Assembly (NCBI RefSeq): GCF_025766255.1
Contig: NW_026516745.1
Coordinates: 1 to 64,000 of the forward strand
Length of the DNA stretch: 64,000 bases
Direction of reading: 5' to 3'
Origin: Zychaea mexicana
Taxonomy: Eukaryota > Mucoromycota > Mucoromycetes > Mucorales > Lichtheimiaceae
The notes under the pieces were generated by a model. The model was not told where the DNA came from. It ran no database searches and worked only from the letters and a program-made list of their open reading frames with translations. Shown here piece after piece: positions 10,695 through 20,915 of this stretch (positions are counted from its first letter, which is position 1; every line of letters starts with the position of its first letter). Made by a program: the position numbers and the translations under genes.

Positions 10695-12919
10695 ATGAAC
10701 AACCAACACATTACTACCCTTGACAACATTCGTTACGCTCTCTCATACTCGACTGTACCTGGTGTACTTGCACTCGCTCCCAACGAAGTCGTGCGCGTTT
10801 CTGCTACTCAATGGCAAATCTTCAAGGATTGCATTTCGGAATTGTGTGGCTACAAATGGGTCCACAAACGCAAGACTGTGAATGGCACCAGAGTCCTTTA
10901 TAGCGAGACTTTCTATTGTCATCGTTTCAGCAGCTATACCCCAAAGCGTAATATACGACTTGCCCAGAAGGATAGTAAGAAGTGTAGCTGTACTAGCAAG
11001 TTGAAGGTCACCATTTGGCGCGCTCTTCCAACCACGTGTGAGATCGAAATGGCAAGTCCTCACGTCGATCACGTCCCTGGAGATCGTGATGACGTGCTCA
11101 CTCTTCCGTTGACGTCCTTAACAGTCAACAGCATCACCCGGCAGCTGCAGGACGGAAGAAATTGCAGGGATATCTATATGTTCATCTTGCGACAACTTGA
11201 CACTGTAGACGAGGCACGAAACAATACTGGTGCGAGCTCGTCAACACAGCAAGAACCCCAAGTTGCGTACAGTACTAGGCAACGACGTGTGAATTATGAG
11301 GATGTATATAACATGATGTTGAAGGTATGTCAACAGACTGATGTACTTTTTAAGCACATAAATCTAGTAATCTTACATTACTAGAACATTTTAATATAGT
11401 TGAAAACTGACCTTTACCAGTTCAACCCAAATGATATGCTGTCAGCAAAAGTCTGGCTGGATCAACGCCTTGCTAGTGAGAACTATATTATATACAATAG
11501 CAATACATCCGAATACACCACCTCCATCGACACTTACTCTTTCGGGTTCCTATCCCAAATGCAGCTTGCCCAGCTCCAAAAATCAACGTCCGTTTGTATG
11601 GATGCTACCCATAGTATCACAAGTCGTCTTGCTGATACTATGTATACCATTGTAACACGCGATCCTCACACAGGAACTGGCTATCCCATTGCTTATATGT
11701 TCACGAATGATCACTCTGGTGGTCTAATCACTCGATAGTTACAATTTCTTCACAGTACCTGTGGCATGGTGATTGAGATGATGACCATTGATTGCAGCAT
11801 TCCCGAAGTTAATGCCATCCAATCCCAATTCCCCTCGGCAGCCATCCATTACTGCGCGTTTCATGTCATCTAAGCATGGAACCGCAACCTGAAATCCAAA
11901 GTTCGCTTGGATGCATCGAAGACAGCTGATGACCTAAAGGAGTATCGTAACGAAATGATGACTGCATTGAAAGCAATGCTGCACGAACAGGATATTGATG
12001 ATCTGTACCATGCCATCTAGGAATTTCAGGAGAAGTACTATGAGCAAGAGGAATTCCAGGATTATTTGGAACGGCATTATTTGCACGAGAACATTATCCA
12101 GCGTTGGTCAATGGCGTACGTCCATCCTAACAACAGATTTATGACGACCAACTATTTTATCGAATCATGGCATAACTAGCTAAAAACTGTCTATCTCAAG
12201 TATATCTGCAACAAATGACTTGACCGCTTATTTTATGTTCTTACGCGCGAAGTCGAGTTTTACTTTAAATGCGAACGCGAACGAGTCTTGGGGAACAACG
12301 GTCGTATGGGTCTTATCGAAAATCAACTATCACTGCGCCGATATACTGCATCTCTAGTACCTGTTGATGCTATTGCAACAATGATCCGCAATCCTGAGGG
12401 GGAACATATCAGTACTCCAATGATAGGCACTTGGGAAGTGAACTCTTTTCAGTCTCAAGCAACAGAGGTACACATGATAGCTGTCAATGTTGATAAGCTT
12501 ATTTTATCTTGTACCTGTGAAGATTTTATGCATAGACAAGCTCCTTGCAAGCACTTGTATTTGTTGAGTGATTCACAGATATGATGCTTGGTTTTGAAAC
12601 AGAGCAGACTAGAGCACTTGAGCGGATTCCGCATACGATTCCTAACCAGCAAGGTGAGTTGCAAATTGCTGAAGCCGTTGAGAACGTAGCTGTTGAAGAA
12701 ACAGTAGATATTGTTGACGACCTTCGCGACAATCTGCAATATATTGCCCAAACCTTAACATCAATGCATCATGACTGAAACAGCATATTTCAGCTCTCTA
12801 CAATACCACCAGAAGTGGCTGAACAATATACACAGTGTTTAAGGGAATTAGCTCTTTTCCATGAAGACATTATGGGACAGTACAATCACACCAGACGCTC
12901 TACTATGCAACGTCAATAA
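10695..12919 (+). pseudogene. Mutator-like (MULE) transposase with SWIM finger
   Basis: Exon 1 is 10695-11324 (210 codons). The intron 11325-11399 has GTATGT to ATATAG, and exon 2 starts at 11400 in phase. The N-terminal part has Cys/His residues spaced like a FLYWCH/FAR1-type DNA-binding finger (YCHRF, KKCSC, then HVDHVPGD). The MULE core shows VCMDATH (about 11595) with the first Asp and MTIDCSIPE (about 11782) with the second. A SWIM finger, CTCEDFMHRQAPCKH, lies at about 12511-12555. In-frame stops are at 11736 (TAG), 11871 (TAA), 12018 (TAG), 12177 (TAG) and 12216 (TGA). Each fits a C-to-T origin from Trp, Gln, Gln, Gln and Arg. One frame change near 12575 precedes an acidic tail ending at TAA 12917. 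MULE transposases cut and paste elements with long terminal repeats, but no long inverted repeat pair was found around this copy. Confidence 0.75.
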
Positions 12920-13039
12920 TTACAATGTCCACACATCCCATACAACAGCATCCTTCGCACTTATATAACACTTATAGAACCTCTTTTTTTGTCTTCTTTG
13001 TATATCTGTCATCGCTCTTTATTTTTTATCAACATCCAC

Positions 13040-13235
13040 CTGCCTCGCTTCGCTCGGCTGAATGAGCCCCTTCGCTGCGCTCCGGGTCATTCAATGGATT
13101 GGATGTTTCCTGGGGGTTCCCCCCCACACCCCCTTCTAAACCTTAACCAAAGCTCGCTTCGCGAGCCTAACTTACTGCTTCGCCTACCTCTAACCCCAAA
13201 CTCGTTCGCTGCACTCACTATTAACACTAAACCCT
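13040..13235. repeat. GC-rich short hairpins, possible Helitron terminus
   Basis: Several small inverted repeats stand out from the AT-rich surroundings: CTCGCTTCGCTCGG, GCTCGCTTCGCGAGC, and a CCTGGGGGTTCCCCCC stretch. The words TTCGCTGCACTCACT and CGCTTCG recur near 33660-33700. The stretch lies about 0.5 kb 3' of the minus-strand Helitron helicase, where a Helitron terminal hairpin would be expected, but no CTRR end was proved. Confidence 0.4.
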
Positions 13236-13239
13236 ATTA

Positions 13240-13759
13240 TACAATCTATCATTTTAAAGAGTATTTTTTGAGAAAAACGGGACATCTGCAGTCCAGGAAC
13301 TATCCACCCAATGGTCAACATTTTTTCCTATTCTTCATGTACCTTTAAACGTCCACCATCGCTTCTTATTCGTAAAATTTTAACTTCGTGCTGGAACAGA
13401 ATGTGACATATTATATGATATGGCGTGCACAGCTCAATGTTATGCCATATTGTGGGAATCCGATCCAGCATGGGGCGTCGCCAATATAGAGAAATAGGCA
13501 TGCATTGTTGATGTGTCTGGAGGTGAAGATGAGAGATGGTGTGTTTCGGTAAAGGCATTGTGGTGCATGAGCGAGTTACTCGTTAGTGACTTACAAATAC
13601 TAAAAAAGAAGATCTGCGCCACGTGAATACTTATCTCTTATGGCATCATGGCAGAGTAAAAGACGTGAAAAGAAATTTTGTGTTGTATGTTTTGTAAAAA
13701 GGAAATCTATGGCAAAGAGATAGAGAAAAAGGAAAAAATATTAGAAAGGAAAAACGAAT
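13240..13759. other. Presumed Helitron 3' non-coding region
   Basis: No protein was seen. It lies downstream of the minus-strand helicase stop, with AT-rich and TTTTTC-rich sequence. Confidence 0.4.
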
Positions 13760-15237
13760 CTAAGCAGGAGTAGTAGTGGATGTAGTAGTAGTAAAGGTAG
13801 TTGGTGATGTGATGGTTGTGGCAGCAGCTGTGGCTGATTGGATGGGTTCTGTTGTTGTTGTTTGTGGACTTGGTGGATGTAGTAGTACTTCAGTGTAAAC
13901 GATATTTTCTGTAGATGGATTAGTGCTGTTTACTGATGCTGACATATCGACTGCAATGCGTAGAGTATTTAGGTTGGTTGCGCGCGAAAGAGCAACATAC
14001 AACTGACTATGAGCAAAGACACTTTCTTGAAGAAAGACACCCACATGAGTGAGTGTTTGTCCCTGCGCCTTGTGGATAGTCATGGCAAAAGCTGGACGAA
14101 CGGGAAATTGTCTTCGACAGAGTATGAATGGGTAGTCACCCTCAGTTGTGCACATATTGATCCGCGGGAGATAATGCTCCTCCCCTTCATGGCCTTCGTC
14201 GATCCTTTTTACTGCAATACACTAATCCAAAAGTCGCATTACGAACAGCTTGGTACCGTTGCATAATCCTGCATCTGGATTGAGATTGTGTAACAACACT
14301 ACTGGCATACCAACCTTGAGTTGCAGCAGGTGAGGAGGAACTCCACTGGCTGCCAAACTTTGTAAAAATTCGATGGGATAATTCGCTGCTGCTGCTTCTA
14401 GATCATCAGCGTCAATGATTCGATCATTGGAGCTGTATTCGCGGGCGTCACCAGGAAAAACAGAGAAGGCAGCGTCATTGATGGCATCGACATTTACGTT
14501 TTTTGCAGCCAAAATGGCTCGGCTGGCGAATTCGTGTGGTTGTAGATCGGGATTTCGGATAGTAGGGTAAATAGTATCAATCAATGCCATGGTATTGCTT
14601 GTGTCAATGCACCATTCCCTCGGAATTTCAAAATTGCTGGCATAAGGCGATCGTCCATCGCCAATTGCCAGAAGGGTATCGGCAAACGTTGCAGCACCTG
14701 AATCGTAATTTCGCACGCGCATGTTTTCTGTCAAATGCAACACTTCGACATCAGACCAAAAAGAAGCTGAGCTCACACATTCTGCAACAATTTCTGATCG
14801 GGTTCCTTTTTTCACGACAGGAAGCACTTGACGAAAGTCACCACCAAGAACGACAACTATTCCACCGAAAGGGACATGCTGTAAACGTGGATCGACGGCA
14901 CCCATGATATCTTTGAGGGATCTATCGACTGCCTCGAAATTATGTTTGCTGCACATAACAGCCTCATCCCAAATAATGAGAGAAGCTCTCTCGATGAGAT
15001 GGGCGTGCGATCCACCAAGATGCAAATTGCAGCTGGTTGTTTCATCAGCATTCAAAGGAATTTTGAAGCGACTGTGAGCAGTTCGGCCTCCCGGAAGCAA
15101 AATTGCAGCAATGCCAGATGAGGCGACTGGTAATGCAATCTGGTCTTGAGAGCGCACGTGACTCAAAAGGTTCTTGAAAAGCTGCGACTTGCCAGTACCT
15201 CTAGGGCCGTTTACAAAGAAAACTCGTGATCAGTAGC
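13760..15237 (-). pseudogene. Helitron RepHel, Pif1-like helicase part
   Basis: Read on the minus strand from the foldback border, it gives the Walker A motif GPRGTGKS (about 15190-15215), then SSGIAAILLPGGRTAHS. Walker B is IIWDEA, followed by GGDFRQVLPV, LTENMR and, near the C-terminus, AMTIHKAQGQTLTHVGV and LYVALSRAT. These are the ordered Pif1/RecD2 superfamily 1B helicase motifs found in Helitrons. A low-complexity Thr/Pro tail ends at 13760. One TAG at 14224-14222 interrupts the otherwise continuous frame (LLD, stop, CIAVKR). A TGA lies just inside the foldback junction, and about 15 residues expected between FNEAQ and the Walker A motif are missing, so insertion of the foldback element came with a small deletion. 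Confidence 0.85.
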
Positions 15238-15965
15238 AATTCCCTTATTCCGGCCCGGAAATAAGAGTTAGGTGTTCCCCCCCACAATTTTTTTAGGATT
15301 GGAAGGTCAGCCACTGGAGGCACTGTGCTAGGCAGCAATGCAGTATTTCAGAGAGGGAAAATTCAAAGTACTTATTCTGCCCCAAATTTAACTTTGAAAG
15401 TCAGTTGGGAGAGAGTGTAAAGACAGTTGAAAAAAAACATTAAAGTGTACTTGTCATCTTGTTTCATAAGAGAATTGTATATTTCAACCATATGAAAGGT
15501 AAGTAAAGAGAGAATGGGAGGGGCAAGATCTTACTACTACAAGAGGAGAAACAAAAATAGAGGTAAAAAACAAACCACTTTTCATATAAGAAATAAGCTT
15601 GGTTTGTTATTATTACTTCTTTACAACTTCCTTTTTCACCTCCATTTTTGTTTTTCTTATTGTAGTACTAAGATCTTGCCTCTCCCGTTCTCTCTTTACT
15701 TACCTTTTATATGGTTGAAATATACAATTCTCTTATGAAACAAGATGACAAGTACACTTTAATGTTTTTTTTCAACTGTCTTTACACTCTCTCCCAACTG
15801 ACTTTCAAAGTTAAATTTGGGGCAGAATAAGTACTTTGAATTTTCCCTCTCTGAAATACTGCATTGCTGCCTAGCACAGTGCCTCCAGTAGCTGACCTTC
15901 AAATCCTAAAAAAATTGTGGGGGGGAACACCTAACTCTTATTTCCGGGCCGGAATAAGGGAATTG
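15238..15965. mobile_element. Foldback element, copy 2
   Basis: It begins CAATTCCCTTATTCCGG and ends with the reverse complement. The arms match copy 1 at 101-803 with extra sequence (about 15335-15360 and 15840-15868). It splits the Helitron gene between the N-terminal region and the helicase. The right flank begins TA, while the left flank is TAG before the first C, so a TA target duplication is only approximate. Confidence 0.85.
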
Positions 15966-18575
15966 TATGTTTGTGCCTCGTTAAAGTCATCTTCTGCACG
16001 CCTTACGACATCACGGAGCTGAACGCGATTATATCGTGTTTCTTGAGCCAAAAGTCTATCGTAAGCGTGCTGGCGATTCTCCTGTTCTAACATTGGTAGC
16101 TGTGGCATGTCCGCGAATTCGATCAATGAGCGCCCATACTGAGGTAGCATAGATGCTAATTCCTCTAGTGCGCGTAAATGTGCTGCTGCAACATCGTCAT
16201 CCAAAAGCTCGACGTGCTGTTGACCGGATTCAAGCTGTACTTGGCGGCGACGATGCTCGAGGAAGTCGGCAGCAATTGCATCGATATACCTAATCCACAG
16301 CTCGCCAGGCGAAACAATATCACAGAACGCAAGGATAACGGCGAATAGGTCACGAAGCCTTGATGCTGATGTAGTGACTTCAGCAGCCTCAGCAAAGCAT
16401 CTGTCCCACTCATCGTCATCTTGTAGTAAGCCACGGGCTTGCGCTGCAGCTTTGAAAGTAGGGTATTGTGTTCCTTCAAAGGTACGTATGTCTTCAAAAC
16501 TGGTAGCACCGCGAACATGCAACAACAATAGGCGCAAGCTATACTTTTCCAAGTCCCGTGGCTGTACAAAGTACATGCGGGATACTGGGGCAATACCACG
16601 ATTGTGCGCTCTCCCACGACGATACCACCCGCGTTGTCTATTATGTGTATATGCTGAATATATGTCGACATAAAGGTACTGGCGAGCATCGGGATCACGT
16701 CGGTTTAAAGCAAACCAATCTGTCAATGTAGAACTTCTGTTGCGTGCCGAACGTTGCAGATCTCTAACATTCGCGTCTGCATCAAAGTACACTGGCTCCT
16801 CTGAAGGCAAATGGATATCCAAGCGCTTGACAGCAGGGAAGTGATCTTGCATATCCTTTTCATAGATACGCCAGTAACTCTCTGCTGCAGAAACATAGCG
16901 AACATTGAGGTAAGCTTGGATCTCGTCGTAGACCTCTGGAGCGGATTGTGCGGATTGTGAGGATTGTGCGGCTTGTGTTGTAGTGTTTTGAGCGCCTATA
17001 GCGACTTGAGCGCGGTCGGAACCTTTGTAAACGTATTAATATAAATACTTTACAGCCTTGTTACTTGCGCATATTTCGACGTTTATATGGGCGTTGTACT
17101 TAGTAGTGAGGTAGAGATTATACGGAACAACCCACTGATTGTGGACTTGGTAAGTTGTACCATTGATTGTTTTTTCGATCGTGCGATCTAGCATGTTTCT
17201 GCGACGATAGGTCAAGTTGCCGTTTTCATCGAAGCGAGTTTCATTGGCGAAAGCTTTTGGGTATCTTTTTGAGCATGAGCCATTAGTCATGCATCGAGCA
17301 CGCGAATTAAGTTGAGGACCACAGGGTGTGTGAATCATGTTGCGGGTAACTGTGGCATATGCCTGTGGATAACGGTGTGGATCCGGGATTTCAGCCGAAA
17401 CAATATCATCGACGTCTCCAACGGTGCGTTTTTTCGAATCTTCATGCAATATCAAAATAATGTGTGCATGGGGAAGGCCGCGTTTCTGGAAACCAACAAC
17501 TTGAACCCACGCAAGAACATTTCCGAGAACATGTCGATCTTTGAGATCTGCCATAATGACTTTAAGCTTTTCTGAAAAAACACGGGCAACCAAATCAGGG
17601 CGATCAGATGGCTGCTGACCGTTAGGAGCCAGAGCTTCCCTGATTTCAGGCCACTCAGGATTACATGTTACGGTAATGAAAAGGTCCGGTTTTCCGAAAT
17701 AGCGGACGATCGCTATTGCATCCTGATAAAGTTGTTGCATATACCTTTTTTTCATGAAAATATTGAATAAGCAATCTGCGATGTTTACTGACTTCACACT
17801 CAATCGCTCTAGATCCTACATAAACCCCTACTGAACTTATGCTGTTTGATACTAATAACCTACCGTGGGCTGCCAGTGTGAGAAGAAGGAAGAATAACAC
17901 GGCGTCCCAAGTTCTGGGCTAGTTCGGTATTATCATCTCCCACATCTTGCTGAAATGCATTAGCCATTCCGTTATACAGCTCAACGCGCAATTGTCTCTG
18001 GTTGGTTCGATAATAGTGCATACGTCGATGCTCAATCTTCGCATACATATCGACGATGAACTAATGCCAGAGCCGCTCATATAAATGCAATAGAGATGCA
18101 TCGCGTTCTTGGATTCGATGGGCATAAAATTGACGGACGGAAACAGTTCCTTGACGACCATGGCATTGCTCGCCTGGCTCGGCTGGCACATGCTGATGAC
18201 CACGAAGGGAGATTCCTTCACTCCATCCAGTCTCCCCGTTCGGAAACATGAAAACATAATGAAGAGGGTCGTATAGACTGTTCGTCTCATTTATGCTCTC
18301 CATTCTGCCATCATCACGAAACAAAACAACATCGCGGTATGCAGGTTCTTCGCCTGGATTGTCAACAATAAGAACAGTAATTTCATCAGCAGTAGGGGCT
18401 GCATATTGTCTACCACGGCGTTGATCCCCCGAGATACGAATATTCAGGTTTACAGCAGGTGTTTCACGTAGACGTTCAGCTGCTGTACGAAACGTTTGTG
18501 TATGGCGATTGTGTTGCTGAAGCATTGCATGCAGAGTAACCAACAAAGTGCGATCCAAGCTTGCTTCTGTAATGG
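15966..18575 (-). pseudogene. Helitron RepHel, N-terminal and HUH replication-initiator part
   Basis: The first visible exon begins after an ACAG acceptor near 18575 (LDRTLLVTLHAML, then the Helitron_like_N region FPNGETGWSEGI). An intron at 17863-17745 (GTAGGT to AAAAAG, 119 bases) joins HTGSPR to YMQQLYQDAIAIV. Rep motifs follow: FGKPDLFITVTCNPEWPEI and the two-His motif GLPHAHI (about 17470). Then come CMTNGSCSKRYPK and the region YWRIYEKDMQDHFPAVKRL. The gene runs into the foldback element after FNEAQ. Stops are TAG at 18063-18061 (LWH, stop, FIVDMYAKIEHRRM, Gln expected) and TAA at 17038-17036 (VKYLY, stop, YVYKGSDRAQ). Helitrons replicate by rolling-circle strand transfer through the Rep tyrosine. 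The gene is broken but still highly readable. Confidence 0.85.
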
Positions 18576-19282
18576 TAGGATGAGATTAGAAACACGCTTA
18601 GAGCGACTTAGTATTACTAGTACAATATGTTATCGTAACATTGGAGGAATTGAACCACAACTGGCAGTACATACAGCTGCTGTGTCTCTACGTATGTATA
18701 GTGTATAGTGTCTCATAAAAGGCAAAGGGTGAATGGGTAAGATAATTCTGTTATGAGCCCCAGAATGCACAATCTCAAACGGAATACACAAACTTGATAA
18801 AACTGATCGAGAAGCTATAATAAATCTAGTAAAGTAGTACGTCATGGAGAAAAATGCATTGTAGGTAGCAAAGTAGAGGAACAAGTAATGATGTGCGTCA
18901 TGGGTGGAGAAAGCAAGCTGCTGTCAGAAGAAGTGTTTTTTATTTTTTTCTCTTCTCTTCTTTACTATTTTTCACTCCCTTCTGCTTTTGCAGGTTTTGC
19001 TAAGTTTTTCAATAAAGTATGGCCTGCAAATACACTACTTCGTAGTCTTTTTGGAATAACATTGTTCGTAACTTCCATTATAGCCTACTTTATACTAATT
19101 ACCAAAATCGCTGATTGCAATCTTCTGCCTCTCGGTTCTTCGGTTCTATGTATACAGAACCGGTTCGGTTCCGGTTCTACGGTTCTGATACAGATCCCTA
19201 CTTATACACCACTTTTCCCGCTGTGATAAAAAGTATGAAAGGAGGTGGCTTCCAACCGCGCGCAATGCTAGACAGATGTCTC
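18576..19282. other. Helitron 5' flank and spacer before the tRNA gene
   Basis: No credible gene was found. Minus-strand upstream exons of the Helitron could lie here but were not identified. Bases 19128-19186 carry repeated CGGTTC/GGTTCT units in both orientations (CTCGGTTCTTCGGTTCTATG, then ACCGGTTCGGTTCCGGTTC). Confidence 0.5.
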
Positions 19283-19354
19283 TCTCGGATAGTATAGTGG
19301 TCAGTATCCCCGCCTGTCACGCGGGAGACCCGGGTTCAATTCCCGGTCCGAGAG
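19283..19354 (+). tRNA. tRNA-Asp (GUC)
   Basis: This is a complete cloverleaf. Acceptor TCTCGGA pairs with TCCGAGA. The D arm contains TAGTATAGTGGTCAGTA. The anticodon stem CCCGC/GCGGG frames loop CTGTCAC with anticodon GTC at 19316-19318. The T arm is CCCGGGTTCAATTCCCGG, with a good B box. There is no intron. A TTTT run just downstream (about 19358) serves as the pol III terminator. The Gypsy LTR starts 32 bases after the gene. Confidence 0.97.
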
Positions 19355-19386
19355 TGCTTTTCTCATTATTATATTGATTATATATA

Positions 19387-19830
19387 TGTCGTAGCAAGAT
19401 TTGACGGTGACACACCGTTTCCTTTTTGGATTTTTCCCGCTCCCTTTTTGACGTATTTCATAGCCATTTCTTCTACCTGTTTCTGTTCCTTCATATTGTA
19501 ACTCAATCATCCCTTCGCCGTTATTCTATAGCTACTTCTTCCTAATTCTTCCATTCACTCGCTAGAGCTCAATCCACTGTCCAACATTAGCTACAGCTAT
19601 TCTTTCTATCTTCTTCTGTCGCGCAGCCGACCTTATATACATTATCCACTATATCTTGCATTCATCGTAGTATTCATCATTTTCGTATTACCTTGGACAA
19701 AACATATAAATACCCTTCCTCAGTATATACAATAAAGGATCATCTTTCAAGTCAGCTCTTATTCTTCTTTATTCTTTTGTTATCTCTCTTCTATTGGCTA
19801 CGGTATTGATCCGCCAAAAAGACTTCGACA
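19387..19830 (+). repeat. 5' LTR
   Basis: It runs from TG to CA and is paired with 24396-24839. A TATA-like AACATATAAATACCC lies near 19700, and the sequence downstream ACAATAAAGG may serve in transcript start or polyadenylation. Confidence 0.95.
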
Positions 19831-19850
19831 ATTGGTAGCGGAAGAACGGT
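19831..19850 (+). other. Primer-binding site
   Basis: ATTGGTAGCGGAAG directly follows the LTR. TGGTAGC is complementary to a tRNA 3' end GCTACCA, as in many eukaryotic initiator Met tRNAs. The match to a specific tRNA of this organism is inferred. Confidence 0.6.
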
Positions 19851-19853
19851 TTT

Positions 19854-20915
19854 ATGGACAAGAAACTTTACCCACCAGATAAATACAAGAACGCCCCCGG
19901 TTTCCAAGAATTTCGAACAAGTCAAGAACCATTGTTGGATATAGAAGAACCTACCACACGACAAGAACTTACCTTTGAAACGCCGCAACTTAAAATGAAC
20001 CAAGAACAACAAACCATCTTGCTGCAAGCAATCCATAAGTTGTTGGAGAAAGACAACTCGGCTCCCATTTTCCGCGCTCGCATACGTGAACCCGACACGT
20101 ACCATAGTGACCGAAGTTTGGATGCTGCCTTGAACTGGGTTTCGGCTGTGGAACGATACTTGACGATGGCCAAGCTGGATGAACACGAATGGGTCAGCTA
20201 TGCGGTGACATTGTTGCGTGGCAAAGCCGAAACGTGGTGGCGGCAACAAGAGGCGCGGGTGACGATTGACGAATGGCGTGAATTCAGAAAACGGCTGCTG
20301 GCGACTTTTAATCCACCTAACGCTCCTCAACTGGGTCGAGACCGATTGGCGGCGGTAGCACAAACAGGGACAGTGGCACTTTATGTCTCGCAATTCCAAG
20401 CAGCGTGGGCGTCAGTACCGTCCATGTCCGATGAAGAGGCGCTCGACCGTTTCCAACGTGGCCTCCATCCAACCGTACACATGCAGGTGTTGACTCGTTT
20501 CCCAGCATCTACGGATGAAGCTATGAAACTGGCGCTTGCCGTTGAGGGTGCACAACAGACCAGCCAAGCAATCATGCACGAGGTGCAAGGCTACCTGGTT
20601 ATACAACACCAACCACAACAACACCAATTTGCCCACCAACCTCAGCTCGTGCCTGAATACCTCCGCTCGTCAGGTGTGGCGCCCATGGACTTGGATGCCA
20701 TCCGCTCAAGAGGACTAGAACAGTGGCGCGGATCTGGTCGCGGTGGATCCAACTGGAGACAGCAAAAGCCACAACGTAGCAATGATGCTGAGAAAGATTG
20801 TTACAATTGTGGCGGCTGGGGTCATGTGTCTCGCAACTGCCCATCTCCTCGCCGCAATCGCCAACAGCAGGGTCGTTATCCAGGCCAGGGAAAAGGCCAA
20901 GCGCGTCGGGATTAA
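19854..20915 (+). CDS. Gypsy Gag
   Basis: 353 residues. A capsid-like retrotransposon-gag region lies at about residues 75-225 (DAALNWVSAVERYL, ETWWRQQEARVTIDEWREF, ALYVSQFQAAW). It is followed by a Gln-rich linker, an Arg/Gly stretch and one CCHC zinc knuckle, CYNCGGWGHVSRNC, at residues 317-330. It packages the genomic RNA and forms the particle. The start ATG lies 23 bases after the LTR. The last 28 bases before the stop contain a slippery heptamer in the gag frame, so Pol is probably made by -1 frameshifting. No internal stop. Confidence 0.93.
   Translation: MDKKLYPPDKYKNAPGFQEFRTSQEPLLDIEEPTTRQELTFETPQLKMNQEQQTILLQAIHKLLEKDNSAPIFRARIREPDTYHSDRSLDAALNWVSAVERYLTMAKLDEHEWVSYAVTLLRGKAETWWRQQEARVTIDEWREFRKRLLATFNPPNAPQLGRDRLAAVAQTGTVALYVSQFQAAWASVPSMSDEEALDRFQRGLHPTVHMQVLTRFPASTDEAMKLALAVEGAQQTSQAIMHEVQGYLVIQHQPQQHQFAHQPQLVPEYLRSSGVAPMDLDAIRSRGLEQWRGSGRGGSNWRQQKPQRSNDAEKDCYNCGGWGHVSRNCPSPRRNRQQQGRYPGQGKGQARRD
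20888..20894 (+). promoter_or_regulatory. Probable -1 ribosomal frameshift site (GGGAAAA)
   Basis: In the gag frame this reads G GGA AAA, the canonical X XXY YYZ pattern, 18 bases before the gag stop TAA (20913-20915). Slipping back one base enters the open pol frame exactly (continuing RPSASGLKGVP). A downstream stimulatory structure was not evaluated. Confidence 0.65.

Noticed and set aside
18888..19226. 112-residue hydrophobic ORF as a membrane protein
   Set aside because: Phe/Leu-rich text from T-rich DNA, ending in the GGTTC repeat. No homologous pattern or second copy supports it.
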